From NCBI RefSeq assembly GCF_030719035.1, contig NZ_CP132203.1, positions 744,001 to 808,000 on the forward strand: a stretch of 64,000 nucleotides of DNA, written 5' to 3'. Numbering within the stretch: the first letter of the stretch is position 1; the number at the start of each line of letters is the position of its first letter. This DNA is from Hahella sp. HNIBRBA332. Its GTDB lineage: Bacteria; Pseudomonadota; Gammaproteobacteria; Pseudomonadales; Oleiphilaceae. The position numbers were made by a program, and so were the translations under genes. The notes under the pieces are model-generated. The model had not been told where the DNA came from. It searched no databases and was given only the letters and a program-made list of their open reading frames with translations. Shown here piece by piece: positions 7,173 to 15,832 of the stretch.

Positions 7173-9236
7173 ATGACCGATCAAGCGGAAATACTTAAGC
7201 CTTTCATCGAGCGCAGGGAAAAGAATTTAGCCTACTTCAAAGATCACTTTCCCGGCATTTATAAGCACTTCCTGAACTATCAGATGAAAAAAGCCAAGCT
7301 GAATATCATCCCTGACGCAGGCGAAGTGGATATTCACGATGAAGGTCGTTCCGTTTACGATGGTAAAGCCAAGGCCTATGCGTTAAACGAAATTAAAGAG
7401 TTCACCAAGGCTTATAGTGAAGGCGGCAAGGTGGTTTCCATTGACCCGCCGTTTCCCGGCGATTACTGCTTCCCAAGGTTTTTCTTCAAAGCCGCCGACG
7501 CCATTATTCGGAAGTCTCCCATTAATAAGTCGAACTTCAATCACTTTTGGCTGGGCGACTCCTATCCCTGTATTGTCTTCCTCGGGTGCGGCGTGGGTTA
7601 TCACATTGAGGCCTTCCTGGAACAGCACAAGGTCAACTACGCCGTGGTTTTTGAACCTAATCTGGACCATTTCGCCGCGAGTCTGTACGCCGTCGACTGG
7701 GCGGAGATCTGCAGCAAGTATGACGGCGCGGAAGGGCGCACCATTCACTTTCTGCTGGGCGGGCAGGAAGACGAATACTCACAGTGGGCGCTGCTGTGGA
7801 ATAACCTGGTTACGACGCCGCCGGCGTTTCCTCTCGCGACGCTGTTTTATAACCATCGCGGCTTGAAGTCTCACGATAATTTATCTGAGAAAGTGTGCGA
7901 CGACCTGTATGTGTTCCTGGTTTCCTGGGGCAATTACGATGATGAGGTCAATCAGCTCAATCAGGCGGCGCACAATATATATAGCGGCGTTGAACTATTG
8001 CCGCCGCCTGTCAACGACATTACTGATGTGCCGGTGTGCATTGTCGGGGCGGGCCCCTCCCTCGACTTGCGCATTGATCAGTTACGGGAGATGCAGCAGC
8101 GCGGCGCGTTGATCATTTCATGCGGTTCGTCCATTACGGCGCTGCATCCCATGGGAATCAAGCCGGATATTCATGTCGAGCTGGAGTCTGACTATCAGTA
8201 TGTGGTGGGGCAGTTGGAGCGACTTAAAGATCCTGATTATTTGAATTCAATAAAGGTCATCGCGCCTATTCATATCAGTCCGATCGTTTACCAATTGTTT
8301 GGCGAACGGCGCGCCTACATCAAAGAAGAGTGTGGGCTGGCGACCATGTTTTCCGAGCATGGGCAGATCATCCGCGGGGGAACGCCCACTTGCACCAACC
8401 TCGGGTTAGCGTGGGCGCTACATTATGGATTCAAGAATATCTTATTGTTTGGAATGGACTTTGGCTTCACAGACAGACGCCATCACCATGCGCAAAGCTC
8501 GATCTATTACGACGACGACGCCCATGAAGCGTTCAAGCGCAGCGTGGATTACGACGGTCAGCATGTGTTTAAGGTGGAGGGCGTTGACGGCGGCTCCGTA
8601 TTGACGTCACCGCAATATTTCGCCGCCAAACGCAAAGCGGAAAACAGCCTGCGTGACTTCCCGGAGCGAGGCAAAGTCTACAACTTCTCTCATGGGGCCA
8701 AGATTGAAGGCGCTGAGTGGGTGGCGCCCGGACCATTACCGATTTCCCTGACGGCGCTCAACGAGAGCAGCGACAAGAAGCAGAAGGTGGTGGATTACCT
8801 CTACGCGTCGCAGCACGAAAAAATACCGGTAGACGTGCTTGAGAAGAAGCGAGACCGCTTAAATGTCTTATTCGGACAGTTCAGCGACGATGTTTCCACA
8901 TTTTTGCAGGCGCCCATTACCACCAAGGATGAAATGAACAGAGTCTGTAACCGCATTAACACTTACATGGAAGATCAGGTGCAAGTTAAAGCTAAAGAAT
9001 TTTATTTCCTGTTGCGGGGCTCTATCAGGCATTTTCTTTATATCGGCTTTGCGCATGCGCTGGCCATTCAGAATGATACGGAGAGGCTGACTTTCATGGA
9101 GGAGTGGAGACAGACTATGCTGCGCTTTCTCCTTGATGTACATAAACATTTTCTTCAGGTTATGTATAAAAAATTCGACCTCGCCACAGATCCCTGGGTG
9201 TGCCGTTCGATTAATGATCCAGACGACTTCGCGTGA
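7173..9236 (+). CDS. maf: Motility accessory factor (Maf/DUF115), probable flagellin glycosyltransferase
   Basis: A 687-residue cytoplasmic protein of the Maf / MptE-like (DUF115) family. The hallmark central motif VCIVGAGPSLD (GAGPSL at residues 292-297) is followed by IISCGSSITAL and the KPDIHVELE segment. A second core stretch is at GGTPTCTNLGLAWALHYGFKN with FGMDFGFTD. Members transfer nonulosonic acids such as pseudaminic or legionaminic acid onto flagellin Ser/Thr before export. Its position between two flagellin genes, 180 bases before flagellin 2, fits that role. The glycan-precursor genes at the left edge of the window are consistent with a modified nonulosonic acid donor. The ribosome site is weak (AGAGATAGAAGCA). 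Confidence 0.9.
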   Translation: MTDQAEILKPFIERREKNLAYFKDHFPGIYKHFLNYQMKKAKLNIIPDAGEVDIHDEGRSVYDGKAKAYALNEIKEFTKAYSEGGKVVSIDPPFPGDYCFPRFFFKAADAIIRKSPINKSNFNHFWLGDSYPCIVFLGCGVGYHIEAFLEQHKVNYAVVFEPNLDHFAASLYAVDWAEICSKYDGAEGRTIHFLLGGQEDEYSQWALLWNNLVTTPPAFPLATLFYNHRGLKSHDNLSEKVCDDLYVFLVSWGNYDDEVNQLNQAAHNIYSGVELLPPPVNDITDVPVCIVGAGPSLDLRIDQLREMQQRGALIISCGSSITALHPMGIKPDIHVELESDYQYVVGQLERLKDPDYLNSIKVIAPIHISPIVYQLFGERRAYIKEECGLATMFSEHGQIIRGGTPTCTNLGLAWALHYGFKNILLFGMDFGFTDRRHHHAQSSIYYDDDAHEAFKRSVDYDGQHVFKVEGVDGGSVLTSPQYFAAKRKAENSLRDFPERGKVYNFSHGAKIEGAEWVAPGPLPISLTALNESSDKKQKVVDYLYASQHEKIPVDVLEKKRDRLNVLFGQFSDDVSTFLQAPITTKDEMNRVCNRINTYMEDQVQVKAKEFYFLLRGSIRHFLYIGFAHALAIQNDTERLTFMEEWRQTMLRFLLDVHKHFLQVMYKKFDLATDPWVCRSINDPDDFA

Positions 9237-9294
9237 GTGCGACATTATGGGTTTAAGGCTTACATTTCATTACAAAGAGCAGGCAAAAATTAAC

Positions 9295-9321
9295 TAAAGA
9301 ATCTTCTCCTGAAGCCGTTAC
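9295..9321 (+). promoter_or_regulatory. Sigma28 (FliA) promoter candidate for flagellin 2
   Basis: TAAA at 9295-9298, exactly 15 bases, then GCCGTTAC at 9314-9321, against the FliA consensus TAAA-N15-GCCGATAA. It lies 93 bases before the flagellin 2 ATG. Confidence 0.7.
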
Positions 9322-9413
9322 TAAGGACAACGGGTTAGCGCAGTTCGACCGGCCCAGCTGTGTAGAAGCGAGAACCTCTTAACCGAGTGAGAAGGGTTAC
9401 AGGAGAAGCAAAT

Positions 9414-11474
9414 ATGCCTCAAATAATTAATACCAACATTGCGTCGTTGAATGCGCAGCGTAACCTGAACGCTTCACAGCGGTCAGGGGATACGGCGCTG
9501 CAGCGGCTTTCCTCGGGTCTCCGCATCAACAGCGCAAAAGATGACGCGGCAGGTCTGGCGATTTCAACACGTTTCGACGCTCAGATTCGCGGCACCAACG
9601 TCGCGGTTCGTAACGCGGGAGACGCGATCTCATTGGCGCAGACCGCTGAAGGCGCATTGAGTTCAATGAAAGACAGCTTACAGCGTATTCGTGAGCTGTC
9701 ACTGCAATCTGCGAACGACACTAACTCAACTATCGACCGTGAAGCCTTGCAGGAAGAGGTTGGCCAGCTGATCAGCGAGATTGAAAACATCGCTGCAACT
9801 ACCAACTTCAACGGTAAGAAACTGCTTGACGGCTCTTTCCAGAATTCCGTATTCCAGACTGGCGCCAATTTGGGGAACACCATTAGCGTGTCCATCTCCA
9901 AGCTGGACACCAGCACTTTGGGAACAGCGGACACCAGCGGTATTTCCAGCAGAACGACTACGACCGCTCTGGTTGTAGGCAGCACCGGCAATGAAATGGT
10001 TGCAGGGGACATCGTCATTAACGGTATCTCCGTGGGCGCCTCTGTGGGTACTGACGACACGGCTTCCACCAGTCATGCAGCTTCCAGCGCCATCGCCAAA
10101 GCGGCGGCGATTAATGATGTATCCGATCAGACTGGCGTCACCGCGACTGTCGATGCAAACTATGTCGCTGGCACCACGACCGCTGACGCGACTGCGGCGA
10201 ACGTGTCCTTGAACCTGAACGGCGTCAGCATCAGCCTGAGTAAAGGCACCACCTTGACTGTCGAGCAGAACCTGCAAGCGACAGCAGACGCCATTAATGA
10301 AAAATCCGGCGCCACTGGCGTGCGTGCGGTCTTCGATGGCGACACTGCCAAAGGTATCTCTCTGGTGGCAGACGACGGTCGTAACATCGTATTGACCGAA
10401 ACTACGAGCAACACCTTGGCCACCTTTGGTCTGGCCGCCGCAAGCTCCTTGGGTAACGCCTATGTCGGCACCTACTCGCTTTCAAGCGACGATGGCAGCG
10501 ACATCGCTCTGACCACTACAACTGGAAACATTGATAACGCCGGTTTTGAAGTGGGCACTTTCAGCGGAAATAATGCAGGTATTGTGAGCGATAATGGCAC
10601 CACTACTGCTTTGGTGACTGGTGACATCGTCATCAACAACGTGGGTATCGGGCCCAGCTTGAGCACTGACGACACGGCTTCTACTGCGAATGCGGACGGT
10701 AGCGCCATCGCGAAAGCGGCTGCGATCAACCGTTCGTCTGATCAGACTGGCGTTACCGCGCTAGCTAATGAGAACCGTGTTAACTCAGGCAACCTGACGA
10801 CCACAACAGAGTCCGCTACGATCACAGTCAACGGCGTCTCCATCACTGCGAGCTTCAGCACCACTGACGACGTTGCTGTGAAGCAGGCGGCGATCATTGA
10901 CGCGATCAACCAGAAATCCGGCCAGACTGGCGTTACTGCGGAAGTACTGGACTCTGACTCCTTTACTCTGGTGGCTGCGGACGGTCGTAACATCGACATC
11001 AGTGGCGCCACAGCGATGGCCAGCATCACCACCACGACCTTTGTCAGCTCTGTGACGCTGTTGTCTGGCGGTCAAATAGATGTTGAATCTAACACCAACT
11101 CTGCCGGCCTGGCGAAAGCGGGTCTGCGAATCGGTACATTCGGCGGCGCTGAGAGCGGCTCCCTGCTGCAAGATGTAGACATCTCAACGGTAGCTGGCGC
11201 TGAAGCGGCTCTGAAAGCAGTGGATAACGCATTGCAGACCGTAACGTCCAAGCAAGCGGAACTGGGCGCGATCCAGAACCGTTTCCAGAACACGATTGCG
11301 AACTTGGAAGTGAACAACGAGAACCTGAACTCCGCCAACAGCCGGATCAGGGACGCAGACTTCGCCTCTGAGACCGCCGCGTTGTCAAGGGCGCAGGTAC
11401 TGCAGCAAGCCGGTATCTCGATATTGGCGCAGGCTAATGCAAGACCCCAGCAAGTCTTGTCGCTCCTGCAGTAA
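9414..11474 (+). CDS. fliC: Flagellin 2, long form with duplicated hook-IN modules
   Basis: A 686-residue flagellin. I chose ATG 9414, preceded by AGGAGA at 9401-9406 and giving the conserved MPQIINTNIAS start, not the upstream frame start at 9387. The N- and C-terminal D0/D1 regions are complete and closely match flagellin 1. The centre carries two homologous modules starting with GDIVIN at residues 199 and 404, exactly 205 residues apart. Each has an SAIAKAAAIN and a later DAIN-K-SG-TGV motif (flagellin IN repeats). Many Ser/Thr residues in the modules offer possible glycosylation sites. A sigma28 promoter precedes it and a strong hairpin follows it, before flaG. Confidence 0.97.
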   Translation: MPQIINTNIASLNAQRNLNASQRSGDTALQRLSSGLRINSAKDDAAGLAISTRFDAQIRGTNVAVRNAGDAISLAQTAEGALSSMKDSLQRIRELSLQSANDTNSTIDREALQEEVGQLISEIENIAATTNFNGKKLLDGSFQNSVFQTGANLGNTISVSISKLDTSTLGTADTSGISSRTTTTALVVGSTGNEMVAGDIVINGISVGASVGTDDTASTSHAASSAIAKAAAINDVSDQTGVTATVDANYVAGTTTADATAANVSLNLNGVSISLSKGTTLTVEQNLQATADAINEKSGATGVRAVFDGDTAKGISLVADDGRNIVLTETTSNTLATFGLAAASSLGNAYVGTYSLSSDDGSDIALTTTTGNIDNAGFEVGTFSGNNAGIVSDNGTTTALVTGDIVINNVGIGPSLSTDDTASTANADGSAIAKAAAINRSSDQTGVTALANENRVNSGNLTTTTESATITVNGVSITASFSTTDDVAVKQAAIIDAINQKSGQTGVTAEVLDSDSFTLVAADGRNIDISGATAMASITTTTFVSSVTLLSGGQIDVESNTNSAGLAKAGLRIGTFGGAESGSLLQDVDISTVAGAEAALKAVDNALQTVTSKQAELGAIQNRFQNTIANLEVNNENLNSANSRIRDADFASETAALSRAQVLQQAGISILAQANARPQQVLSLLQ

Positions 11475-11495
11475 CGGAGTGAACTAACGTGAAAT

Positions 11496-11523
11496 ACCGG
11501 CCGGATGTTCTCTTCCGGCCGGT
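11496..11523 (+). terminator. Hairpin after flagellin 2 (partial terminator)
   Basis: A perfect 10-bp stem (11496-11505 with 11514-11523), GC-rich, with an 8-base loop. The following T-run is short (GGTTTAAG). It may stabilise the abundant flagellin mRNA end and allow partial read-through into flaG. Confidence 0.55.
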
Positions 11524-11554
11524 TTAAGCGTTAAGACATGCTAAGAGGTGAGAT

Positions 11555-12001
11555 ATGAATGACGTTAAGACTACTGAACTGAGTATGGCGGCAGTCACGA
11601 AACCCGTGATCCTGCCGTCTGCTCAGTCTGCGACGTCGTCACCTCCGATTGAACCTAAGGTTAAGTCCGGGGTAGCCACGTCTACGCCTGATACGCAGGC
11701 TGCGAAGCAGAGTTCTGCAGCCAAGCCCACCGACGACATTGCCAACAAGCAGCAACAACAGTTGGAGAAGGAGCAAAGCCAGGAGCTGAGGGAAGCGGTG
11801 ACCAAATTGAATGAATACGTTCAATCTGTCCAGCGCGACCTGCAGTTCGAACTGGATGAGGATTCGGGAAGAACGGTCATTACTGTTTTGGACAGAACCA
11901 CAAAAGAAGTAGTGAGACAGATTCCTGATGACTTGGCCCTTAAGCTGGCGCGCAACTTGCAGCAGGATGAACCAGTTAATCTGTTCTCCGCCAAGGCATG
12001 A
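11555..12001 (+). CDS. flaG: Flagellar protein FlaG
   Basis: A 148-residue protein with a low-complexity Ser/Thr/Pro/Ala-rich N-terminal 65 residues, a Gln/Glu helix, and the conserved FlaG domain at the end (LREAVTKLNEYVQSVQRDLQF, then TVLDRTTKEVVRQIPDD). FlaG proteins influence filament length in polar flagellates. The start at ATG 11555 has an AGAGGTGAG ribosome site. It lies between flagellin 2 and fliD, as in Pseudomonas and Vibrio. A terminator follows the stop by about 50 bases. Confidence 0.93.
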   Translation: MNDVKTTELSMAAVTKPVILPSAQSATSSPPIEPKVKSGVATSTPDTQAAKQSSAAKPTDDIANKQQQQLEKEQSQELREAVTKLNEYVQSVQRDLQFELDEDSGRTVITVLDRTTKEVVRQIPDDLALKLARNLQQDEPVNLFSAKA

Positions 12002-12052
12002 GGCTTGGCGGAGAACAGATAGGGTTCGGCAGGGATTTACGATCCGTAACAA

Positions 12053-12080
12053 AAAAAGGGGCAAAGTTTTGCCCCTTTTT
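12053..12080 (+). terminator. Rho-independent terminator of flaG
   Basis: The stem GGGGCA/TGCCCC is extended by A/T pairs on both sides (A-run at 12053-12057 with T-run at 12076-12080). The symmetric layout would work on both strands. It physically overlaps the sigma28 promoter of fliD. Confidence 0.75.
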
Positions 12081-12088
12081 GCCGATAA
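12062..12088 (+). promoter_or_regulatory. Sigma28 (FliA) promoter for fliD
   Basis: CAAAGTTT, 11 bases, then a perfect GCCGATAA (12081-12088). The FliA consensus is TAAAGTTT-N11-GCCGATAA, so only one base differs. It lies 43 bases before the fliD ATG. The -35 element and spacer are made from the 3' half of the flaG terminator. Confidence 0.85.
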
Positions 12089-12131
12089 ATAGAGATATGA
12101 TCGTACACACAATCCGCGAGGTTGGCTTCAC

Positions 12132-14102
12132 ATGGCAAGCGTTTCTTCAATAGGCATCGGCTCGGGAGTATTGACCAGCGATTTGATCGAGCAGCTGGCC
12201 AGTGCTGAGCGTGAGCCGACGGAAAAAAGGCTGGATCTCAAAGAAGATGAAGTGACGGCCAAACTCAGCGATCTGAGTCGTCTGAAAAGCGCAATCACCG
12301 ACCTGCGTTTGTCCGCCCGAACATTGAGTACGCCGGAGTCGATGTCCAGCAACACGGCGACCTCCAGCGGCTCTTCTATTGGCGTCACCGCCAATACCTC
12401 CGCGAAAACTGGCTCATATGCGCTTACCGTCAGCAATCTGGCTGTCGCGCAGTCATTGAGCTCCGGCACTTTCGCTGATAAAGACACCACAACTGTAGGA
12501 ACTGGAACACTGTCGTTCACTGTCGGCGGCGTTACCAAAAACCTAACTGTAAATAGCAGCAACAACACGTTGCAGGGGTTGTCCGACGCCATTAACGATA
12601 TGGGGCTGGATGTTAATTCCTCCGTTATCTATAACGGCACTTCCTATCAGCTTGTGTTATCCGCTTCAAAAACCGGTGTGGCGAACGCTATTTCCATTTC
12701 GGCGACGGATAACGACGGCAACAGTACAGATGGTTCCGGGATTTCCCAGTTTATTTATAACGCCACTAACCAGAATTTAACTCAGGACGTCGCAGCGGAA
12801 GACGCCGCCTTTACTTTGAACGGTGTTGCCATCACCCGTTCATTGAACACCGTCGATGACGTGGTGGACGGCCTGACTCTTACTTTAAATGCTGAAACCG
12901 CAAGCGCAGTCAACGTTACCGTTAGCAAAGACCTGAATGCTGTGACCGAAAGGGTCCAGGATTTAGTGGATAAATATAATGCTTTGCAGGAAATCATTAA
13001 TGAAGTCACTGCTTTTGACAGTGATACTGGAGAGAAAGGCACTTTGCTGGGCAGTTCCACTGTGCGCACTATCTCCACCCAGTTGCGCTCTACATTGAGT
13101 TCAATTGTTCCCGGGCTGGAAAGCGCTAACGTCCGTAGCTTGTCTGAATTGGGAATTACGACCAACTCAGAATCGGGACAGCTGGAGTTCAACAGCCTTA
13201 CGTTCCAAAACAAGCTGCAAAGCTATCCGAATGACGTAGCGGCTTTGTTCGCCGACCAGGGGCGTACGACGGATGCCCAGGTCAAGTATGTCAGCGCCGG
13301 GATAAATACCAAGATTGGCTCGTACGCCGTCGATATCACTCAGGTGGCGACACAGGGCGCTTTCACCGGCAATGTGGCGCTGGGCGGCTCAACAGTCATT
13401 GATGCGGATAACGACACCTTCAAGATCAAAGTCAACGGGGTGGAGTCGAACACCATTACGCTGACAGCCGGGACTTATACTGACAGCGAGTTACTTGCGG
13501 AAATTCAGACTCAACTGGATGCGGATACGAATATCGCCGGATCTGGCCTGACCGTCTCACTGGACGGCAGTAATCAGCTGGTATTTACCTCTGGAACATA
13601 CGGCGCTTCATCCAAGGTTGAGATCACTGCTATCGACACCAATACGGCGGCGCAGCTGGGTTTGACTATCGCCACTGGCGTAGATGGCTTGGATGTCGCT
13701 GGCACAATCAATGGTAAGGCCGCCACTGGCAATGGCCAGTACCTGACCTCCTCGGAAGGCGATTCCAAAGGACTCAAACTGCAAATTACCGGCGGCGCCA
13801 CTGGCGCGCGCGGCACAGCGACTTATATTGAAGGGGTGGGAGACCAGATGGTCGACCTGGTGAACAACTACCTGTCCGCCGAAGGTTTGATTACGGTCGC
13901 CATCAATGGCTTTAATTCACAGCTGGAAAAAATCTCTGAAGACCGGACGGAGTTGAACGATCGCATTACCGCCCTGACGGATCGGTTGGCGCGTCAGTTC
14001 ACCGCCGCAGATTTGATTATTTCCCAGCTCAAGAACACGGAAAGCTTTTTATCCACACAGCTGGAAGCGCTGCTGGCCAGCAGCACTGGAAGTAAGAGTT
14101 AA
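12132..14102 (+). CDS. fliD: Flagellar filament cap protein FliD
   Basis: A 656-residue filament cap that assists flagellin folding at the filament tip. It has the FliD N-terminal region (SSIGIGSGVLTSDLIEQLASAE) and the C-terminal region (INGFNSQLEKISEDRTELNDR, ending with ADLIISQLKNTESFL). It is longer than many family members because it has two flagellin-IN-like segments: one near residues 130-190 (LSFTVGGVTKNL, then LSDAINDMGLDV) and a second near 395-530 (FKIKVNGVESNTITL). The start at 12132 has only a weak upstream GAGG. Transcription should come from the overlapping sigma28 promoter. fliS follows after 61 bases. Confidence 0.95.
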   Translation: MASVSSIGIGSGVLTSDLIEQLASAEREPTEKRLDLKEDEVTAKLSDLSRLKSAITDLRLSARTLSTPESMSSNTATSSGSSIGVTANTSAKTGSYALTVSNLAVAQSLSSGTFADKDTTTVGTGTLSFTVGGVTKNLTVNSSNNTLQGLSDAINDMGLDVNSSVIYNGTSYQLVLSASKTGVANAISISATDNDGNSTDGSGISQFIYNATNQNLTQDVAAEDAAFTLNGVAITRSLNTVDDVVDGLTLTLNAETASAVNVTVSKDLNAVTERVQDLVDKYNALQEIINEVTAFDSDTGEKGTLLGSSTVRTISTQLRSTLSSIVPGLESANVRSLSELGITTNSESGQLEFNSLTFQNKLQSYPNDVAALFADQGRTTDAQVKYVSAGINTKIGSYAVDITQVATQGAFTGNVALGGSTVIDADNDTFKIKVNGVESNTITLTAGTYTDSELLAEIQTQLDADTNIAGSGLTVSLDGSNQLVFTSGTYGASSKVEITAIDTNTAAQLGLTIATGVDGLDVAGTINGKAATGNGQYLTSSEGDSKGLKLQITGGATGARGTATYIEGVGDQMVDLVNNYLSAEGLITVAINGFNSQLEKISEDRTELNDRITALTDRLARQFTAADLIISQLKNTESFLSTQLEALLASSTGSKS

Positions 14103-14163
14103 GCGGCGGGCCTGATCCAGGCGCTTAAGATCACAGACGAGTAATTATGAGGTTGCTATTACA

Positions 14164-14559
14164 ATGAACGCGTTACATCAGTATCAGAGCGTGAATCGTC
14201 AGACCAGCATCGTCGATGCGGATGGGCATAAGTTGATCCAGCTGTTGTTCGATGGGGCGCTGGAGCGCATTACCATGGCGAAAGGGCAGATTCTGGCCAA
14301 TAACTTTGAAGGCAAAAACCGGCTGATTGGCAAGGCGGTTGAAATCGTCGGCGGTTTGCGCGAGTTTCTGGACAAAGAAAAAGGCGGCGATATTGCACAA
14401 CGTCTGGACGCCTTATACGAATATATGGAACGCCGTTTGTTTGAAGCCAATCTGCGCAATGACGCAGCGATTCTGGACGAAGTGGCGAACTTGCTGAAGC
14501 AAGTCAAAAACGGCTGGGACGGCATTCGTCAGGAAGCGTTGGAAAAAGGACTCGTCTAA
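14164..14559 (+). CDS. fliS: Flagellin export chaperone FliS
   Basis: A 131-residue helical cytoplasmic chaperone that binds the flagellin C-terminus and prevents premature polymerisation. It has the expected start (MNALHQYQSVNRQTSIVDAD) and core (LIQLLFDGALERITMAKG, then DIAQRLDALYEYMERRLFEAN). It lies 61 bases after fliD, with GAGG ahead of the ATG. It closes the flagellar cluster; no regulator such as fleQ follows inside the window. Confidence 0.95.
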   Translation: MNALHQYQSVNRQTSIVDADGHKLIQLLFDGALERITMAKGQILANNFEGKNRLIGKAVEIVGGLREFLDKEKGGDIAQRLDALYEYMERRLFEANLRNDAAILDEVANLLKQVKNGWDGIRQEALEKGLV

Positions 14560-14562
14560 CTT

Positions 14563-14624
14563 GGCCTGAACAGGCCGCTTTCTCGCAACCTTATGGAAAC
14601 TCCGTCCGCTGTCGGCGGGCGGAG
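14563..14624 (+). terminator. Paired hairpins after fliS
   Basis: GGCCT/AGGCC (14563-14567 and 14572-14576, loop GAAC) is followed by a larger imperfect 10-bp stem (14600-14609 with 14615-14624, one G-T pair). T-runs are weak. It is probably the transcript end of the flagellar operon and the facing deacetylase gene. Confidence 0.4.
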
Positions 14625-14662
14625 CTTCTAAACAAGGTTAAGCCGTCCCCTTATTCGGCGTT

Positions 14663-15586
14663 TCAATTCCCCATCAAGCCTTCCATGTGCGCCTCCACGC
14701 TGGCGGATAAGGCGTTCAGGTTATAACCCCCTTCCAGAATAGATACGATGCGCCCGCTGCTGTATACCCGCGCCACATCCATCAACAAGCGCGTGACCCA
14801 GCGGTAGTCTCTTTCTTCCAGCTCCAGATGCGCCAGGGGATCATGCTTGTGGGCGTCGAATCCTGCTGATATGAGTATGAGTTGCGGACGATGATCCTGC
14901 AGACGTGCGAGCCAGTCCCGTTCAACGCAGCGCCGGAATTGCAGGCCGCGAGTGTGGGCGTCCAGCGGCGTGTTGATGATATTGGGGCGGTCCACCGCAT
15001 GGTGACTGAAAGGGTATAGCGGATACTCAAAACTGGAGCAGAACAGGACTCGCGGGTCATCTTGAAAGATATCTACTGTGCCGTTGCCCTGATGTACGTC
15101 GAAGTCCACGATGGCGATGCGCTCCAGACCATGAAAGTCCATGGCGTGGCGGGCGGCGATGGCGATATTGTTAAAAAAACAAAAACCCATGGATTGGCTG
15201 CGCTCCGCATGATGGCCTGGCGGGCGCACGGCGCAAAACGCGGTATTCGCCTGGCCGCTGAGCACCATGTCCGCCGCTTCCACTGCGGAGCCCGCCGCCA
15301 GGTAAGCTGCGCGCATGCTGTGGCGCATTAAGGCGGTGTCCGGGTCGACCATGATGCGGCCTTTGTCCGGATTCAGATTCTCCAGTTGTTCAACGTAGCG
15401 AGAGGGATGCACCCGAATGATTTTGTCGCGGTCGGTTTCCTGCGGCTCGACCAGATCCACTTCCTGCAGTATGCCAGCGTGCTCAAGCCGGTCCATAATC
15501 GCCTGTAATCGCATGGGGCTTTCGGGATGCCCTTCGCCCATGTCGTGCAATGTACAGTCTTTATGATAGAAAAGGGCGGTTTTCAT
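14663..15586 (-). CDS. Histone deacetylase family protein (AcuC/HDAC class II-like)
   Basis: A 307-residue zinc-dependent deacetylase-fold protein. I chose ATG at 15586 (MKTALFYHKDC, preceded by AAAGGAAA) over the longer frame to 15715, because family members start here. Catalytic features are complete: RPPGHHAE (His125, His126), DFDVHQGNGT (zinc ligands Asp163 and His165), AGFDAHKHDP (Asp244) and LEGGYN (Tyr288). Bacterial relatives deacetylate polyamines, acetoin-pathway Acs, or unknown small molecules. It is divergent from a PatZ-type protein acetyltransferase, which suggests, but does not prove, that it reverses lysine acetylation. The 246-base intergenic region must hold both promoters. 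Confidence 0.9.
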   Translation of the reverse strand: MKTALFYHKDCTLHDMGEGHPESPMRLQAIMDRLEHAGILQEVDLVEPQETDRDKIIRVHPSRYVEQLENLNPDKGRIMVDPDTALMRHSMRAAYLAAGSAVEAADMVLSGQANTAFCAVRPPGHHAERSQSMGFCFFNNIAIAARHAMDFHGLERIAIVDFDVHQGNGTVDIFQDDPRVLFCSSFEYPLYPFSHHAVDRPNIINTPLDAHTRGLQFRRCVERDWLARLQDHRPQLILISAGFDAHKHDPLAHLELEERDYRWVTRLLMDVARVYSSGRIVSILEGGYNLNALSASVEAHMEGLMGN

Positions 15587-15832
15587 CTTTGTTTTCCTTT
15601 TAGAGGCTTTTAGTCTACTGCAAAGCGATAACGGCTTGAAACCGGAGATGGGGCGAATGTTATAGTCCGCGTCCGCGATGGTTTCGCGCCCATTCCTTAA
15701 CGCCAAGTCAGTCAAAGCGGGGGATATTGATATCTGTCAAAGTGGCCGGTATTGGTCTATGTATCTTAGGTATCGGCGGCGGTTCCGCAGTCGCCGGATC
15801 CAGAGCCTGTCAACGCAAATGGAGAAAACAGA

